64,000 bases of DNA, taken from assembly GCA_035048485.1 (NCBI GenBank), contig CM068585.1:15729501-15793500 (forward strand), read 5' to 3'. The stretch is from Pteria penguin. Lineage: Eukaryota; Mollusca; Bivalvia; Pterioida; Pteriidae. Every line of letters starts with the position of its first letter. The stretch's first letter is position 1. Under the pieces are notes generated by a model. The model made no database searches and had not been told where the DNA came from. It saw only the letters and a list, made by a program, of their open reading frames with translations. This document shows positions 1 to 12,904 of this stretch, piece after piece. The position numbers were made by a program, and so were the translations under genes.

Positions 1-429
1 CTTACTCTCTTGTGCAAAGCGCATGCGCTACACACATGCTACGGGTAAGTCGAAAAGGAGAACGTAGTATTGTACGGCGTTCAATGGTGTATCCTTGACC
101 CTGCCGCAATGTCTTTGACCTTGCTGCGTACTCCTAGCAGTTGTCTTTTATGATGTTAGTGAGCACTACGTAGATAATGTTATCTTACATGTGTACACAT
201 TTTCAGTCACCGTAAATACGCACTGCACTGCCTCAAATACAAACATAAAAACATGTATGTAATGCACATTCTGCTCATGCAACACAGTGTCGTAATGGTT
301 GAATATTGCACTCAAAAATTGGATATATGAATTGTGGCCATTTCTATGCTCATACCAGAAATTAAGTGACATGGGACAAGTGTTTGCCTTGTCCGTCTTT
401 CTGTAGCACATTTAGCCTCCGGAGGTTAT
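1..429. other. No recognised feature
   Basis: AT-rich sequence with short open frames only. No repeat, RNA or coding signal I can support. Confidence 0.5.
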
Positions 430-1140
430 TTTTTGCATCCTATCGAAACCAAATATGGATATATGGATACTTATTAAAAGGATAAGATGCCTATTGAAGT
501 CAGAAGATCAAAGGTCAGATCACTACTGGGAAAATTAGATTGCAATTATTGGTTTCCAGACGATAATTCCAGTTCCTTCTCTCCTATCCAAGCCAAATTT
601 GAATATACGGATACTCGTCAAAAGTGAAGATGCTTATTGATTTTGTGGTCAAGAGGTCAGTGTCACCTCTGGCAAAAAAAGATTATAATTGTTGGTTTCT
701 GTGTAATAAATCAAATTCCTTGCATCAAATAAAAACCAAATGTGGTTATATGCCTACTTATTTAAAAAAGGAAAATGCTTTTTGATTTTGAATTCAATAG
801 TTCAAAGGTCAAGGTCATCTTCTGGTAAAAATAGATTGCAATTCTTGTTTCCAGATGATAAATTAAGTTTCTTGCATCCTATCCTTATACAATTTGGATA
901 TTTTGATAGTTATGAAAAGCAGAAGATGCTTGTTGATTTTAATATGTTCAATAAGTCAAATGTCAAGGTCATTGTTGGTTAAAACAGACTAAAATGATTT
1001 CCGGATGATATGTAAAGTCTCAAACATCCTATATAAACCCATATTTGGATGTGTTAAATATTATCTAAAAAGGAGAATACTTAATAATTTGGGAGTCAAT
1101 AGATCAAATATCTAAGTTTGAGGTCTAAGTCACTACTGGT
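430..1140 (+). repeat. Diverged ~150-bp tandem repeats with AGGTCA half-sites
   Basis: Four to five diverged units share the order: TTGCATCCTAT, CCAAAT(A/T)TGGATATATGGATAC, AAGATGCTTATTGATTTT, then CAAAGGTCAAGGTCA and CTGGTAAAA, then TTGGTTTCCAGATGAT. A further copy of the family is at about 51930-52160. Unclassified interspersed family typical of molluscan intergenic DNA (inference). Confidence 0.55.
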
Positions 1141-1339
1141 AATATTTTGTAGATGTTCTGGCCCATGAAACTTATGACTAAAGCGTTAACTAAGAAAGCT
1201 TTGTTGCTGCTACGAAAAAGTCCGCGGCAGGGCGTGTATGTGTGTTTTTTTCGTTTAAATTTTTATCCCTCCTTACAAAGAAACGGAGGCATATTGCGTT
1301 GTTGCTGTCAGTTGGTAAGTCGGTCGGAAGGTCTGTAAC

Positions 1340-1985
1340 CTGAACCGTTTCCGTTCACTAAATCCGCAACGGGTGTACATATTGAAATGAAATAATGCAT
1401 ACAGATACATCACGAGAATTGTAGGTCAAGTTCTGATTTGGTTACCAAGTTCTGATTTTGGCTACCATCGAACAATTTTTGATAGAGTTGCACACCGATT
1501 CACAGTTTCCGTTCATTATCTGTGCAACGGCTACATATATTGAAATGAAATTTGCCATACAGTTACGCCATGAGAATATCTAGGTCAGGTTCTGACTTAG
1601 TTACATCTAAAAATTTTTGATAGTTACACCCCTTGAACTTAGGAAATTTCCAATAATTCAAAGTTTTTGTTCATTATATCTGCATTGAGTGCATATATTG
1701 AAATGAAAAGTTTCGTATGCGGGTTGGTTATGAGTAGTAGATGACCCCTATTAATTTTCAGGTCAAAAGGTCAAAGGTCACCAAGTGCAGTGCAGTACTG
1801 TGCACAGACGTCGGTGACCGCCCAGTATCTTGAGAACCCTTTGCTTGATAGTTATGCTATGACATTTGTGGGCTGTTTATGAGTAGTAGATGACCACTAT
1901 TGATTCTCAGGTCAAAAGATCAAAGGTCATCGAGTGCATGTAGCACATTATACAATAACACATAGGTGGCGGTAGCGTATGTGTT
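1340..1985 (+). repeat. Second diverged tandem/interspersed repeat block
   Basis: Three units carry TTTCCGTTCATTATCTG, then CATATATTGAAATGAAA and TAGGTCAAGTTCTGA. They are followed by two units with GAGTAGTAGATGACC and CAGGTCAAAAGGTCAAAGGTCA. Non-coding. Confidence 0.5.
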
Positions 1986-2644
1986 TTACAAACATCTCTT
2001 GTTTTATAGGCGATTATTATACTTCAGGTAAATTTACATTGTCTTTGTGACATTGTCGAGAATTCTGCAGCATTCATTTTAAGTGCAAGTTGCCACTCAA
2101 AGATTAGAAAAAAAAGAATGATATTGTAAGTGATATACCGAGGGGTAACCGTTTAGTATTTCTATGTCAGTAATTCACATTGTAATGAATCGGAGAGAGT
2201 ACCTTCCCTTTCCACACGGAATGTTGTCACATTAGTACTAGAACATGCTTTACAGAATGAGGTATCCAATTCGTTAAGAATTCTTCAACCGAGATTCAGT
2301 ATGCACCAGCACGCTACCTGTCTTTTTAAATTTCGACGAATCATTGGATGTTGGCTTCGAACTGATAAAAAACCGTTACCCAAGACATACATATATGTAT
2401 CATTCAGACATACTTCGTCCTTTTTCTACAGAAGTAAAGTGCCATATGAATTCCGAATGATGAGTTACACAGAACTAAATTTCACCTGGATAAACCATCG
2501 CGAATTCCGTGAATGTGTAATCTCTAGCGAATAAATATATAGTCGTCTTGTACGTAAATTCATTGTAAATCATTGATTTTTTCTATTATTTTATTTTGAT
2601 GATTGTATCTTATAAATATTACTCACAAACGTGAAATTAAACGA

Positions 2645-3426
2645 TAAGAATGTGGGAGGTCTATAGTAGGGTATGTACAGTATCTGATAGAGATATCAGG
2701 TTTATGTATATAACAGTAAGAATGTGAGAGGTCTATAGTAGGATGTGTACAGTATCTGATAGAGATATCAGGTTTATGTATATAACAGTAAGAATGTGTA
2801 GGGTATGTACAGTATCTTATAGACATATCAGGTTTATGTATATAACAGTAAGAATGTGAGAGGTCTATAGTAGGGTATGTACAGTATCTTACAGAGATAT
2901 CAGGTTTATGTATATAACAGTAAGAATGTGAGAGGTCTATAGTAGGGTATGTACAGTATCTTATAGAGATATCAGGTTTATGTATATAACAGTAAGAATG
3001 TGAGAGGTCTATAGTAGGGTGTGTACAGTATCTTATAGAGATATCAGGTTTATGTATATAACAGTAAGAATGTGAGAGGTCTATAGTAGGGTATGTACAG
3101 TATCTTATAGAGATATCAGGTTTATGTATATAACAGAAAGAATGTGAGAGGTCTATAGTAGGGTATGTACAGTATCTTATAGAGATATCAGGTTTATGTA
3201 CATAACAGAAAGAATGTGAGAGGTCTATAGTAGGGTATGCACAGTATCTTACAGAGATATCAGGTTTATGTATATAACAGTAAGAATGTGAGAGGTCTAT
3301 AGTAGGGTGTGTACAGTATCTTATTGAGATATCAGGTTTATGTATATAACAGTAAGAATGTGAGAGGTCTATAGTAGGGTATGTACGATATCTTATAGAG
3401 ATATCTGGTTTATGTATATAACAGAA
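2645..3426 (-). repeat. 72-bp minisatellite, about 11 copies
   Basis: Unit of 72 bp containing GAGAGGTCTATAGTAGGG, TGTACAGTATCTTATAG and GATATCAGGTTTATGTATAT. Units differ by a few substitutions; one near 2794-2810 lacks 12 bp. Because 72 is a multiple of 3, the minus strand stays open through the whole array (about 300 codons with a 24-residue period CYIHKPDIS...). I regard this as a by-product of the repeat, not a gene. Confidence 0.9.
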
Positions 3427-3645
3427 GAAAAGTTTATCTCTATATACATGTATTATCTTCAATATAACTGAAAAATTGCTCAAATGTATCAACCTCAAAA
3501 TGAACGTCATTTGAAACTTTATATTCATCATAGAAATAATAAATACCAGTACATATCAGTTTTGCTTATTCAATGGGAAAATCTTGAATTAATAGCATGT
3601 GTAGTTGATAGTCTCATGTCTGATTTTAATGTTTCTATTTTAAAG

Positions 3646-3777
3646 ATCCATTTCATGCTGGTCATGAGTGCTAACATTAAACATCTCCGTGACTCTCGGT
3701 TCGCAACACTCCACGCCTACGACGCCGACGATGCGCAGAATTCAAAAACCCCAATGGTGGCCGACACAACCATGTAA
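3646..3777 (+). CDS. Possible terminal coding exon of an unrecognised gene
   Basis: After a plausible acceptor (TTCTATTTTAAAG, ending 3645) a frame runs to TAA at 3775-3777. It contains ANIKHLRDSRFATLHAYD then ADDAQNSKTPMVADTTM. The last about 90 bp are much richer in GC and CpG than the surroundings, and the C-terminal DTTM fits a class I PDZ-binding pattern (S/T-x-hydrophobic). No family is recognised and no upstream exon was found between 1 and 3600, so it may be a chance frame. Confidence 0.3.
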   Translation: MHFMLVMSANIKHLRDSRFATLHAYDADDAQNSKTPMVADTTM

Positions 3778-6700
3778 AGTGGAAGATTCCAACAAGCAGA
3801 GATGGATTCAAAAGCAAAACGAACTGCTGAAAATAAACACTGTATGACATGGATTCATACGCGGTACTGATTAATACTCAGAAGGTCAAATATGGCTACA
3901 TTTTGAAATACAACAATGTATCAAAAGTTTTTAGAAATACTTTTATAATTAAAGCATTTAAGATTGAAATACTTTTGCAGTCATGTATGGAATTTATATA
4001 ATAATTGATTAAACCAAATGAATTTGGGTGAATGTTGAGGTTATGCAGCCATGTTTGAACTTTCAGAAATGCAATTAGAATGACATTATATAAATGAAGG
4101 AGTTAACTAAAAGAAGACCTAGCGGCAGCAATTTTATATTTAAAAAGAAACCCCATGTGCTGTTCTATATTTTCCACATAAGTATTGTAAGATGGATATG
4201 TGCAATATGTTTAATGTTTATGCTATTATGTATATCTACACTGAGTTGGGGTGAACGAGAGGCTATTCAAACACTCCTTTCTGTTGAAATACTTCATTGT
4301 TACTCATTGACATGTTATTTGGTTATAATAATACTATAGAAGTTTGACATAACATTCTAAGTAATATATATATATATATATATATATGTCACAACATTTA
4401 TTGATCATTGTCTGTGAAAACCCTGACAGTTTGCATTATGGGTGTAATCGCGTGATAACATTTTTGTGTTTTTAATATTGCAAGGTATATGATGTTAAAA
4501 AAGAAATAAATGGGCAAAACCCACACACCTATCTCTTTTATAGTCTAGATTTACAAAGGAAAAGCAAGGCACTGCGCTTCTAGTATGTCATAGTATGGTT
4601 TCAAATGTATAGTAGCATAGACATTCATGTTTGTTAATATGTATGCTTTAGTACAAATGTACTGTGTATAACATGACCACTAGTTGCTCTCTTTCATATT
4701 TCCAGATCTTCCTGTTTTGAAGTTAAGACTTTTTGTGGTTTTAATTATATTGTCAATCTTGTAAATGATTATAAACATTTTATGCTTGTTTTAATGTGAT
4801 AGACAATTAGACTAATTGTGTAATTGTATATTTTCTTACCATGTTATTGCTTTGGTTTTATTTACCTCAAAGTCTCGATGACCCATTTGGATTCTAGGAG
4901 CTTGGTGATGTACAGTCTAACCTGTACATGCCATACTTCAATACTTAAAAAAAAAAAACCTCTGCTTACTTGTAACTCTCTTTAGAGTAGAAAATGTAAT
5001 ACCATAATGTTTATGACATATACCAAAGTCAGTACTATATTCTAACTGACCACTTTACATTGATGCTGCCGAAATTCCTATAGTTTTTTTTCGTTCTACA
5101 AGCATATACAATAACATTGTATAGGAGGTAAACTTCAGAGTACTTCAGTGTGTCAGACTCAGCTGCAAAACTTGGCCTTATTTATGAATCATGCTATAGA
5201 TATAGCATAATCCAAAACAAGGCCATGTTTTGTTGCCAATCCAAAATATCCGGAGTAGCAATCAAATTCCGAAGTACCCGACAATATTCTACAATATCCA
5301 TAATGAGATGAACATATGGTTCAACCATTGGTAGAGTTAGCGACAAATACTACAGACATGTAAGAATTAAGTACCGAGCTTTGGAGATCTAGGTTTCCTG
5401 ATACACTCCCATATAGTCTAACTATCGCAGTGATACGGCCTGTTTGATGTTTATTACACGTATTTACAAATATTGTAGAAATCATTGTGCTCATACTATT
5501 GATTTGTTCATGTTATAATTATATTCTTTTAGAGAGTTACTTGACAGCATTTGATTTTAAATGACAGAGCTTTTAGTTTTGTTTAACAACTCACAAACAC
5601 TAGTTGTTACTTGTTCATGTTTTACTTACGGGTTTAGTGAACTTAAAAATGTTACCTTGTTGTTATTTCCTAGAAATACATGTAATCTGTTAACCGTTAT
5701 GAAGTCTACATGTAACAATATAGATTATAATAATGATTTTGTCCCCTGTTTAAGACACAAAGTATATTCTTGTTATAAGGCAGTCAAACTGACAAACTTG
5801 TACAAATTAAAAAACAAAAAACTTCAACAAATGATAAAAATGTACATTATCTCCGCTTTATGAATCCCATATTTCTCTTAAAGGGAAAGTATAGGGCAAC
5901 ATTTTCAGTACTAAATTTTATTTTTTCATCAGAGTTATGAATAAATGTAGTGATTATGTAAATATTACATATGTATCTGATGTTCTTGTTACTTATATAA
6001 TTATTTGGTGCAATGGTAGACTGATTGATAATGGCTATGGATGTTTTGTGAGTTGTACTAAAACTGTGGAAATTTCATGTTTGATATCACTATTGTCTTG
6101 TGCTACATCATTACTGATTTATCAATGAATGTTGTCTGGTATCAAGTAACTGACATCAATTCATCAATCCGAAGAACACCTGCCTTAAAATAAAAATGAC
6201 CATTGGAATATGGAATCATTGGATGAAGACAAACATTACATGTGGTGTTAGTGATGTGATTTTAAGTTTTCACTATTTTTGCATTTTCCCCTTAAATTTG
6301 TAGTATAATTTTTTAATTTTGAAAGAAATTCTTGCATCAGTGTTCATTAAAATCCAAGAAAGCAATATCATTTAAATAATTACAATCCGAGAGAACAAAA
6401 ACAAAATAGCAAATTGACATTAAGGCTTGATATGTTATAACAAATTCTGAAATATTTGACGGAGCTTCTGTTGAATTTTACTTATTTACAATTAAAAAAG
6501 GATAAGAGCACCTATATTTTTCAAAGTTTACCTGATGGAGGCGTATTGCGATTGAAACCATCTTGTCTCAAGACAGTAACATCTAGATACAATTTGTTCT
6601 CCATTTAAATCAAATGATCTTTAAGTCTCAGTTTTAGCCCGTTTATAGATATTGAGATTGAAAAGACAAGTTATTTGTTACTGTGAGCATATTGTTGTTT
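3778..6700. other. AT-rich unique sequence, possibly a long 3' UTR
   Basis: No dispersed repeats or minisatellites are visible apart from a (TA) run at 4363-4387. AATAAA hexamers occur near 4505 and 5939. This absence of repeats contrasts with the flanks and would fit the 3' UTR of a plus-strand gene ending at 3777, but direct evidence is lacking. Confidence 0.3.
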
Positions 6701-6711
6701 TGAACCCAAAT

Positions 6712-7252
6712 AAGGCATACTAGTATTGACCTACATAGCAGGCATAAAAGTTTTGATATATATAACTGGCATACAAGTATTGACCTACATAGCTGGCTTA
6801 TGAGCACATATAGGCATACGAGTATTGACCTATATTTAGGCATATGAGTATTGACCTATATTTAGATATACAAGTATTGATCTATATAACTGGCATTCGA
6901 GTATTGACTTACATAGCTGGCATACAAGCAGTGCCCTACATATAGGCATATGAGTATTGACCTATATTTAGACATACAAATATTGGCCTACATAGCAGGC
7001 ATACAATCACTGCCCTACATATAGGCATACAAGTAGTGCCATACATGTAGGCATATGAGTATTGACCTATATTTAGACATACGAGTATTGACCTACATAG
7101 CTGGCATACAAGCACTGCCCTACATATAGGCATACGAGTATTGACCTTCATAGCTGGCATACAAGTATCAATCTATATAACTGGCATACGAGTATTGACC
7201 TACATCGCTGGCATACAAGCACTGCCCTACATGTAGGCATACAAGTATTGAT
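6712..7252. repeat. 27-bp minisatellite, about 20 copies
   Basis: Unit of the form CATACGAGTATTGACCTACA then TAGCTGG, with alternating variants (CATACAAGCACTGCCCTACA then TATAGG). The alternation suggests a 54-bp two-unit higher order in places. A unit multiple of 3 keeps minus-strand frames open; these are not treated as genes. Confidence 0.85.
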
Positions 7253-7632
7253 TTCTATTGCTGTTTATCTTACATGTTTTATATTGTAGAGATTATTTAT
7301 CTGTTGAATGTGAAGATAACTTTTTAAACTGTAGCTAGTATTTTCCTCTAATAAATGTATTAAAATAATGTTGCTGTCTTGTGGTCCATGCATTATATTA
7401 CATGTATTGCAAGTAAATGTATTAACAGCATAATGCATTGACGGAATGGAATGATTCAGTAACACTTTGGAACCTTTGTCACATTGGCTAGCTTGTTTGT
7501 AATTGGAAGATCACCACTGTTTTTTGGGGGTTTTTTTTACTGAGGCCACTGAATTTTAAAGATGTGTCCTTGAACCAGATCTTAAATATTAACTAAATTT
7601 CTTGTATATTCAAGTCTATTTTGCTGGAAATT

Positions 7633-8063
7633 CATACAGCTCTGAATACGTACAGGCTTCAGCCGGTGACTGTATTGAGCCATCAATACATACAGGCTCC
7701 TGCTGGTGACTGTATTCAGCCATAAATACATACAGGGTTCAGCTGGAGACTGTATTCAGCCATAAATACTTACAGGCTCCTGCTGGTGACTGTATTCAGC
7801 CATCAATACATACAAGCTCCTGCTGGTGACTGTATTCAGCCATAAATACTTACAGGGTTCAGCTGGTGACTATATTCAGCCATAAATACATACAGGTTCC
7901 AGCTGGTTACTGTACTGAGCCATAAATACTTACAGGGTTGAGCTGGTGACTGTTATCAGCCATAAATACATACAGGCTTTGAAAAATCAGCTGGTGATTG
8001 TATTCAGCCATAAATACTTACAAGCTTCAGCTGGTGACTGTATTCAGTCATACATACATACTA
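7633..8063. repeat. 40-bp minisatellite, about 11 copies
   Basis: Unit of 40 bp: CATAAATACATACAGGCTCC then TGCTGGTGACTGTATTCAGC. One unit near 7980 carries a short insertion. Confidence 0.88.
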
Positions 8064-9126
8064 AATGTTGACAATAACTTTGGCAAACAGTAAACTTGGG
8101 TGAAGGCCATGATACACCTTTGTATCAACACAAGATGCATCATAAGAACAGCTGTACAAAACATGGAAACCAAAACTAATATTCAAGAGATGTAAAAAAG
8201 GTTAAAGTTTAAAAACAAATGTCAAATTTCAAGGTCAGTGGATTGAAATCATAACTTCACTATAAAAGCTTTCATCATAAGAAAAGTTTAAACAATATCA
8301 AAACGATAATTTTTACTATCCTAAAGATACTATGAACATTAAGAAATTTTAAAAATGTCAAATTTCAAGGTTAGGGTCACAGGGTTAAAAATCTTGAGAC
8401 CACAGGATACCTTTCATCTTAAGCTATCCATATATGGAATTTCAAAACCATTTTATCACCCATTCTGAAGGTATAAATGGGCATAAAACTTTTGGGTATA
8501 AATACATGTATATTGTTTACGTTTTAAGTTACAATGGAAGATTTATAACTTACTGAATGAGGTCAATACGCAATAATACTCACTTAAGATGTCCATCTTA
8601 ATCAAACCAGCATTCTATATAATAGTTCCCTAAGCATAGTTCCTTTATTGAAGGGACATACTGAATTGAAAGTAGACTTAGCCAATCTGAATCTAATGTT
8701 GCCATATTGATTTAAAAATACTTCATATAGAATGTGATTTGTAGGGGTCCAAAACCAATAAATGTGTTTAACCACAACTTTCCTAATATATTGCAGCAAG
8801 GAGATATAAATGGTCATTCTAAACAAACAACAAACTCCGGTTTGAGTCATGAATATTTAAATTAACAATTACATTTACAATGATGCTCATGTATAAACAA
8901 CTCCTTGATGACATACATAACTTTCTTTCAAACCTTAAACTGAATGCGTAACATTTAACAGAGATCTGCTTATATTCAAGATGATCAGCTGTCACTTTTT
9001 CATATTTCAATTATGCATTAGTCAAAATGTTTAATACACATTCCCATTTAGCTTTAGCCCTTTGTATTAATAATCTGATCTGAGACCTTATTCTCATGAC
9101 CTAAACATATTGCACTTACTACAGTG
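8064..9126. other. Intergenic or 3' flank of EIF2B5; dispersed repeat remnants
   Basis: 8190-8480 has two diverged copies of an interspersed unit (AAATGTCAAATTTCAAGGT, then CATGAAGAA/CATCATAAG-like motifs). The rest is featureless AT-rich sequence. Confidence 0.4.
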
Positions 9127-9132
9127 TTTATT
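9127..9132 (-). promoter_or_regulatory. Candidate EIF2B5 polyadenylation signal (AATAAA)
   Basis: On the minus strand AATAAA lies about 160 bp after the stop codon, the first perfect hexamer downstream in reading direction. It would give a short 3' UTR. No cDNA evidence is available, and distal sites are possible. Confidence 0.45.
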
Positions 9133-9162
9133 TACCTCTTCATTAAACATGTTAAAGTTCCA

Positions 9163-9292
9163 ATAATGCATCCGACATAAAGCTCCCATGATGCATCTGA
9201 CATACAGCTCCCATAATGCATCTGACATTTGCACCATAAAGAATAAATCAAACATTTCAATCAAAAAGACACATGTACATCCATAATGCATC
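9163..9292 (-). repeat. 3' UTR short repeat that reaches the EIF2B5 stop codon
   Basis: The motif ATAATGCATC or close variants, followed by TGACAT, recurs at about 9163, 9188 and 9213 with 25-bp spacing. A fourth copy at 9283-9292 overlaps the stop codon. The first three lie in the probable 3' UTR. It looks like local tandem copying of the CDS end. Confidence 0.5.
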
Positions 9293-9356
9293 AGTCAGAG
9301 TCTTCTTCAGAGGATTCCTCTTCAGCTTCCTGGAGCCACTGTATTAATGGTTCAAC
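9291..9356 (-). CDS. EIF2B5: EIF2B5 exon 16 (C-terminal acidic tail and stop)
   Basis: Encodes VEPLIQWLQEAEEES followed by SEEDSD and TGA at 9291-9293. This is the second aromatic/acidic box, required in the family for binding eIF2; its terminal serines in acidic context correspond to the mammalian CK2 sites. Acceptor TAG is at 9357-9359. Phase 0. Confidence 0.97.
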   Translation of the reverse strand, partial: VEPLIQWLQEAEEESSEEDSD

Positions 9357-9728
9357 CTATTTAAGTACATAAGTGATTAAAAATAAATAACTAATCTGAG
9401 AGTATCGTTGACTGAGCGATTATTGATTTATGTAAATCCAAAATTATTTCACATATATCATGACGACATCTGTCCAAGAATTATGAAAAAAATTTTCCCC
9501 TCAGACATATTGGGTAAATCAAGTAGTCAAACATAAAGATCAATATCGAAGAAGTACCAAACCGTTAATCATTCTCAAAGTCCAAGGACAGATACAAAAT
9601 CGTGTAAGGTTAAAAAAGGTACTGCTGTGAACCCCTATATACTGAAAAATTCCGAGGTGAGACCAGGTGCCCAGGGAGAGTAAGCGTCTTCTGTTTGCAT
9701 GCATCACCCGTCAAGTGTAGAAGCAGCC

Positions 9729-9850
9729 TTAAGTCGTATATTAAAAAATACTCATTTCCTAAGCTATATATTAATAAATACTGGTTTCTAGGTGATTGAT
9801 TATAAATACCCGTTTCCTACATCATACATTAATAAATACCTGTTTTCTAA
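9729..9850. repeat. Four diverged ~33-bp units copying the exon 15 3' edge and donor
   Basis: Units of the form TTAATAAATACC(T/C)GTTTTCT occur about every 30-33 bp. The rightmost covers the last codons of EIF2B5 exon 15 and its GTATTTATT donor; the other three lie in the following intron. Unit divergence is moderate. Confidence 0.6.
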
Positions 9851-9998
9851 GTGCTGAATGTTTCTCCACATCTTGACCACTATGTTTTAAGTTATTCCAC
9901 TTGAAGATGACGTCTTCGGACATTATGTCAAGGTCGTATAAATGATGCAATATCTTCGTAAACAATGCATTCACTTTCTCATTGGAGTAACAGAATTC
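9840..9998 (-). CDS. EIF2B5: EIF2B5 exon 15 (residues 616-668, W2 domain)
   Basis: Encodes EFCYSNEKVNALFTKILHHL then YDLDIMSEDVIFKW and a lysine-rich end RKQ (human YQLEILAEETILSW). This holds the first aromatic/acidic box of the W2 domain. Acceptor CAG is at 9999-10001; donor GTATTT follows 9840. Phase 0. The donor edge is repeated in tandem in the next intron (see 9729-9850). Confidence 0.95.
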
Positions 9999-12338
9999 CT
10001 GTAAGTATATTTTACACATTATCCCTAGCTCATACCAACAGTGTTTTATGACTATTGCATACATAAGGATTTCATTCTGCTCGAAATTTATATACAATTG
10101 TAGCTAATGACACCTTCATGTATGGAATTGTGAAAGCAAACTCAAATTCATACATTATACTTATAATACTGTAGCATTACTAGTACATGTACTTATTTAT
10201 CAACATTTATTGTAGGAAATGATTACCATCTACACAGAAATACTATTGTGAAGTAAATATGCTGTACCAATTATACTGGAAAAAGACTATTTTCAGTGTG
10301 AAGCTAATATCTAAAAGTACAACACAATGAAAATATACCTGACTACAGAACTCCTCAAAAGCATTCCTTTGCAATGTAGTTATATTAAGAACAACATGCA
10401 TGAAAAGTTTGGTGGGGTTTGATGAAGAAGAGCAATGCATTTTGTATAATATGCAGGTCACTTAATGTTAGGGAAGAAACTATATCGCTCTTGTATTATT
10501 TAGTCACACAAATTGAAGATAAAATCACATCTTTATTCTTTTTTTAATAAGGAAGCAACACAATTACTCTCAGTTCAAAATCCAAATCACCTGGCAATCT
10601 AATGACAGTGACCTTGACTTCAATGCAATATATATTTAACCTTGTGTAAGTTTTCAAAATTATAGCAGACAGCTTTCCTATAAAGAACATTTCTATCAAG
10701 AACGAACAACAATAAAAACTGTCAAAACCTGGAAGGCACTGGGACAGATGTTTTGTTTCCTTCTGGATAAGAAATTACCAGTACACGGTGGGGGGAGGGG
10801 AAGTAGAGAAATCTGTTACATGTATTTTATTCAGGTATTATATAATCAGAATAGCTGCCCTTTGAATTAAAAATCTGAATGCAAATGTCTAAAATCAAAA
10901 AGCTTGCTTTAATTTGTATGATAAATTTGTATTTATATTGTGAAGACACACATAAATATATAAAATGAATACACTAAATAACATAAAAGACATTGCTCAA
11001 TTTTGCATGGTATGGATTTTGCATTAAGTCTGATTTAGACTACGATGGATATACTTATTAGGTACCAGTATGTATATTGAAAATTAATGATATTTTCATT
11101 TTATTAAATAGTAATTTGATGATGAGATGGTAATTTGTCGGTAAAACAAAACAAAACCATGGGGGTTTTTATCTGCACCTTTCAATTTTACCTGTAAATT
11201 GGTTTCAAAATAACTGAATAATCTGTAATGTGTATAGAGTGAAGCCAAACAGGGTTAATGTTTATGCATAAATCATGAATACACCATGTTGTCACACATC
11301 ACCTTCCGAAAATGAACATCTCCAGTGAGCATAAACTTCTGCATATAAATTCTGAAATAATTATGTATCAGAGAACAAAATGCATGACCCTGAGTGAATG
11401 TCATGACACACCACTATCTTATTCTTAGGAAGTGTGGACAAAACATTTTCATTCAAATTCATGGCATTTCCGTTTTTCTCAAGGTCATGACACAATGGTT
11501 TGCCTTCCTGTAAAAATTACTTCTATAAAATAAAAAATTTATTCTCAATGTAGAAACTGATTGCCAAACAGCTTACATATTTACTGTAGTTTATAGTGAC
11601 CTTGACCTTGGAGACAACCTTTAGTACAGTCATGTCATATTGTTCCTATATATATAGAATATTTCTGCCTGAGAATGTTTTCTACCACATAAGAACTTTT
11701 TCTTGGAATGTAGAAGTAAATGAACAGACTAAAACAATTCGCTTAATATGTTAAAAAGACCTTGACCTCGAACCACCATCCCATAAGGATTATCTCTACT
11801 GAAAACGAAATTATTCTGATAAAGTATATGGAAATCATTGTCCAAACAAGGTGTTACAGATGGACAGACAGATGAATATCTCTGTACCCTGCTATGTATT
11901 GTCACAGATGGCTGTATAAAAATAAGGTCTATATCAAAAACACAATAAAAAGCAACTAACACACACACACCAACCCCCTAAACAATGGGAGTATAAGTAA
12001 ATCCCTATGTCATAGTACTGCATAGCAATACTAAGGATAAGACCAGTATGTTAGATCTCTTTAACAATCTTAGAACATTTCCAATGGTAGAATCATATCT
12101 ATAATAATTACCTCATGCACATGTAATTATAAAAGTCAATAGTGTCTATAACATTACTGCCTCTCGGAAATGCATTACCCTATAGTGTTGAATTGTGGTT
12201 CAAAACTTCATCAGAATTTGGAGGAATTAAAATGAGAGAATGTTGCTGATCAGGTTTCAAAGCACAACTTGACAAATCATAAAAATGATATGGACCATAT
12301 TCCTTTGACTAAGATGGGAACAGAATCATTCTACTTAC
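9999..12338. other. EIF2B5 intron 14
   Basis: Contains diverged interspersed repeat units with TGACCTTGACCTTGGA-type motifs at about 11440-11780 and a G-rich stretch near 10790. No coding sequence is supported. Confidence 0.5.
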
Positions 12339-12419
12339 TTCCAGAGACTTGAGACTGTCTAGCTGTGACTCCCCACCTTTTATATAATTATTTATCAAGC
12401 ACCTATACTTCGTTAAATT
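12339..12419 (-). CDS. EIF2B5: EIF2B5 exon 14 (residues 589-615, W2 domain)
   Basis: Encodes NLTKYRCLINNYIK then GGESQLDSLKSLE (human FRNYIKRAADHLEALAAIE). Acceptor CAG is at 12420-12422; donor GTAAGT follows 12339. Phase 0 at both ends. It joins without gap to exon 15 when aligned with human: 13 residues follow NYIK in both. Confidence 0.95.
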
Positions 12420-12904
12420 CTGAAAAATAGAATCACACTGCAGAGAATCTGTTGTGATATTAACAGAGCAAAATATCAAATTAGCAGATGACTTAAATTT
12501 ATCAAAACAAAAGAATGAAATAGAAAAAAAATTAAAATGGATCTGCAAAAATGAGTATGAAATCTGATCAAGTGATCGACTGCTTTAAAAATGACCTATA
12601 TTACACATGTTGGTCAACTTATTTTAATATCATTATTTATCATGTTTATCAGTAAATGGCCTGTCAGGCCTCGATTTGCGACATCACTATTTAATTTTGA
12701 ATACGTGATTGGTGGGTACTGAAGCATGGATTGCTTACAATATTCAGTGATTATGGGCAAAACAGTATCTGAAGAGAAAAAGAAAGGGTATGAATAAAAC
12801 TTTTTTTATATATCTTAAAGTATTCTTGAATACTTTTATCTACATTGCATACTCATGCTTATTTTTTTGTCTATTATAAGTCATAATTAGACATTTTGTG
12901 ATAC

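Noticed and set aside
2623..3531. 302-codon minus-strand open frame with 24-residue repeats
   Set aside because: It coincides exactly with the 72-bp array; a unit divisible by 3 without stops gives this automatically. No start context, domain or flanking exon.
10355..10382. Micro-exon candidate (NAFEEFCSQ then GTATAT) between EIF2B5 exons 14 and 15
   Set aside because: Its phase does not fit exon 14, and exons 14 and 15 already align to human eIF2B epsilon without a gap. Similarity to EFCYS is probably chance.
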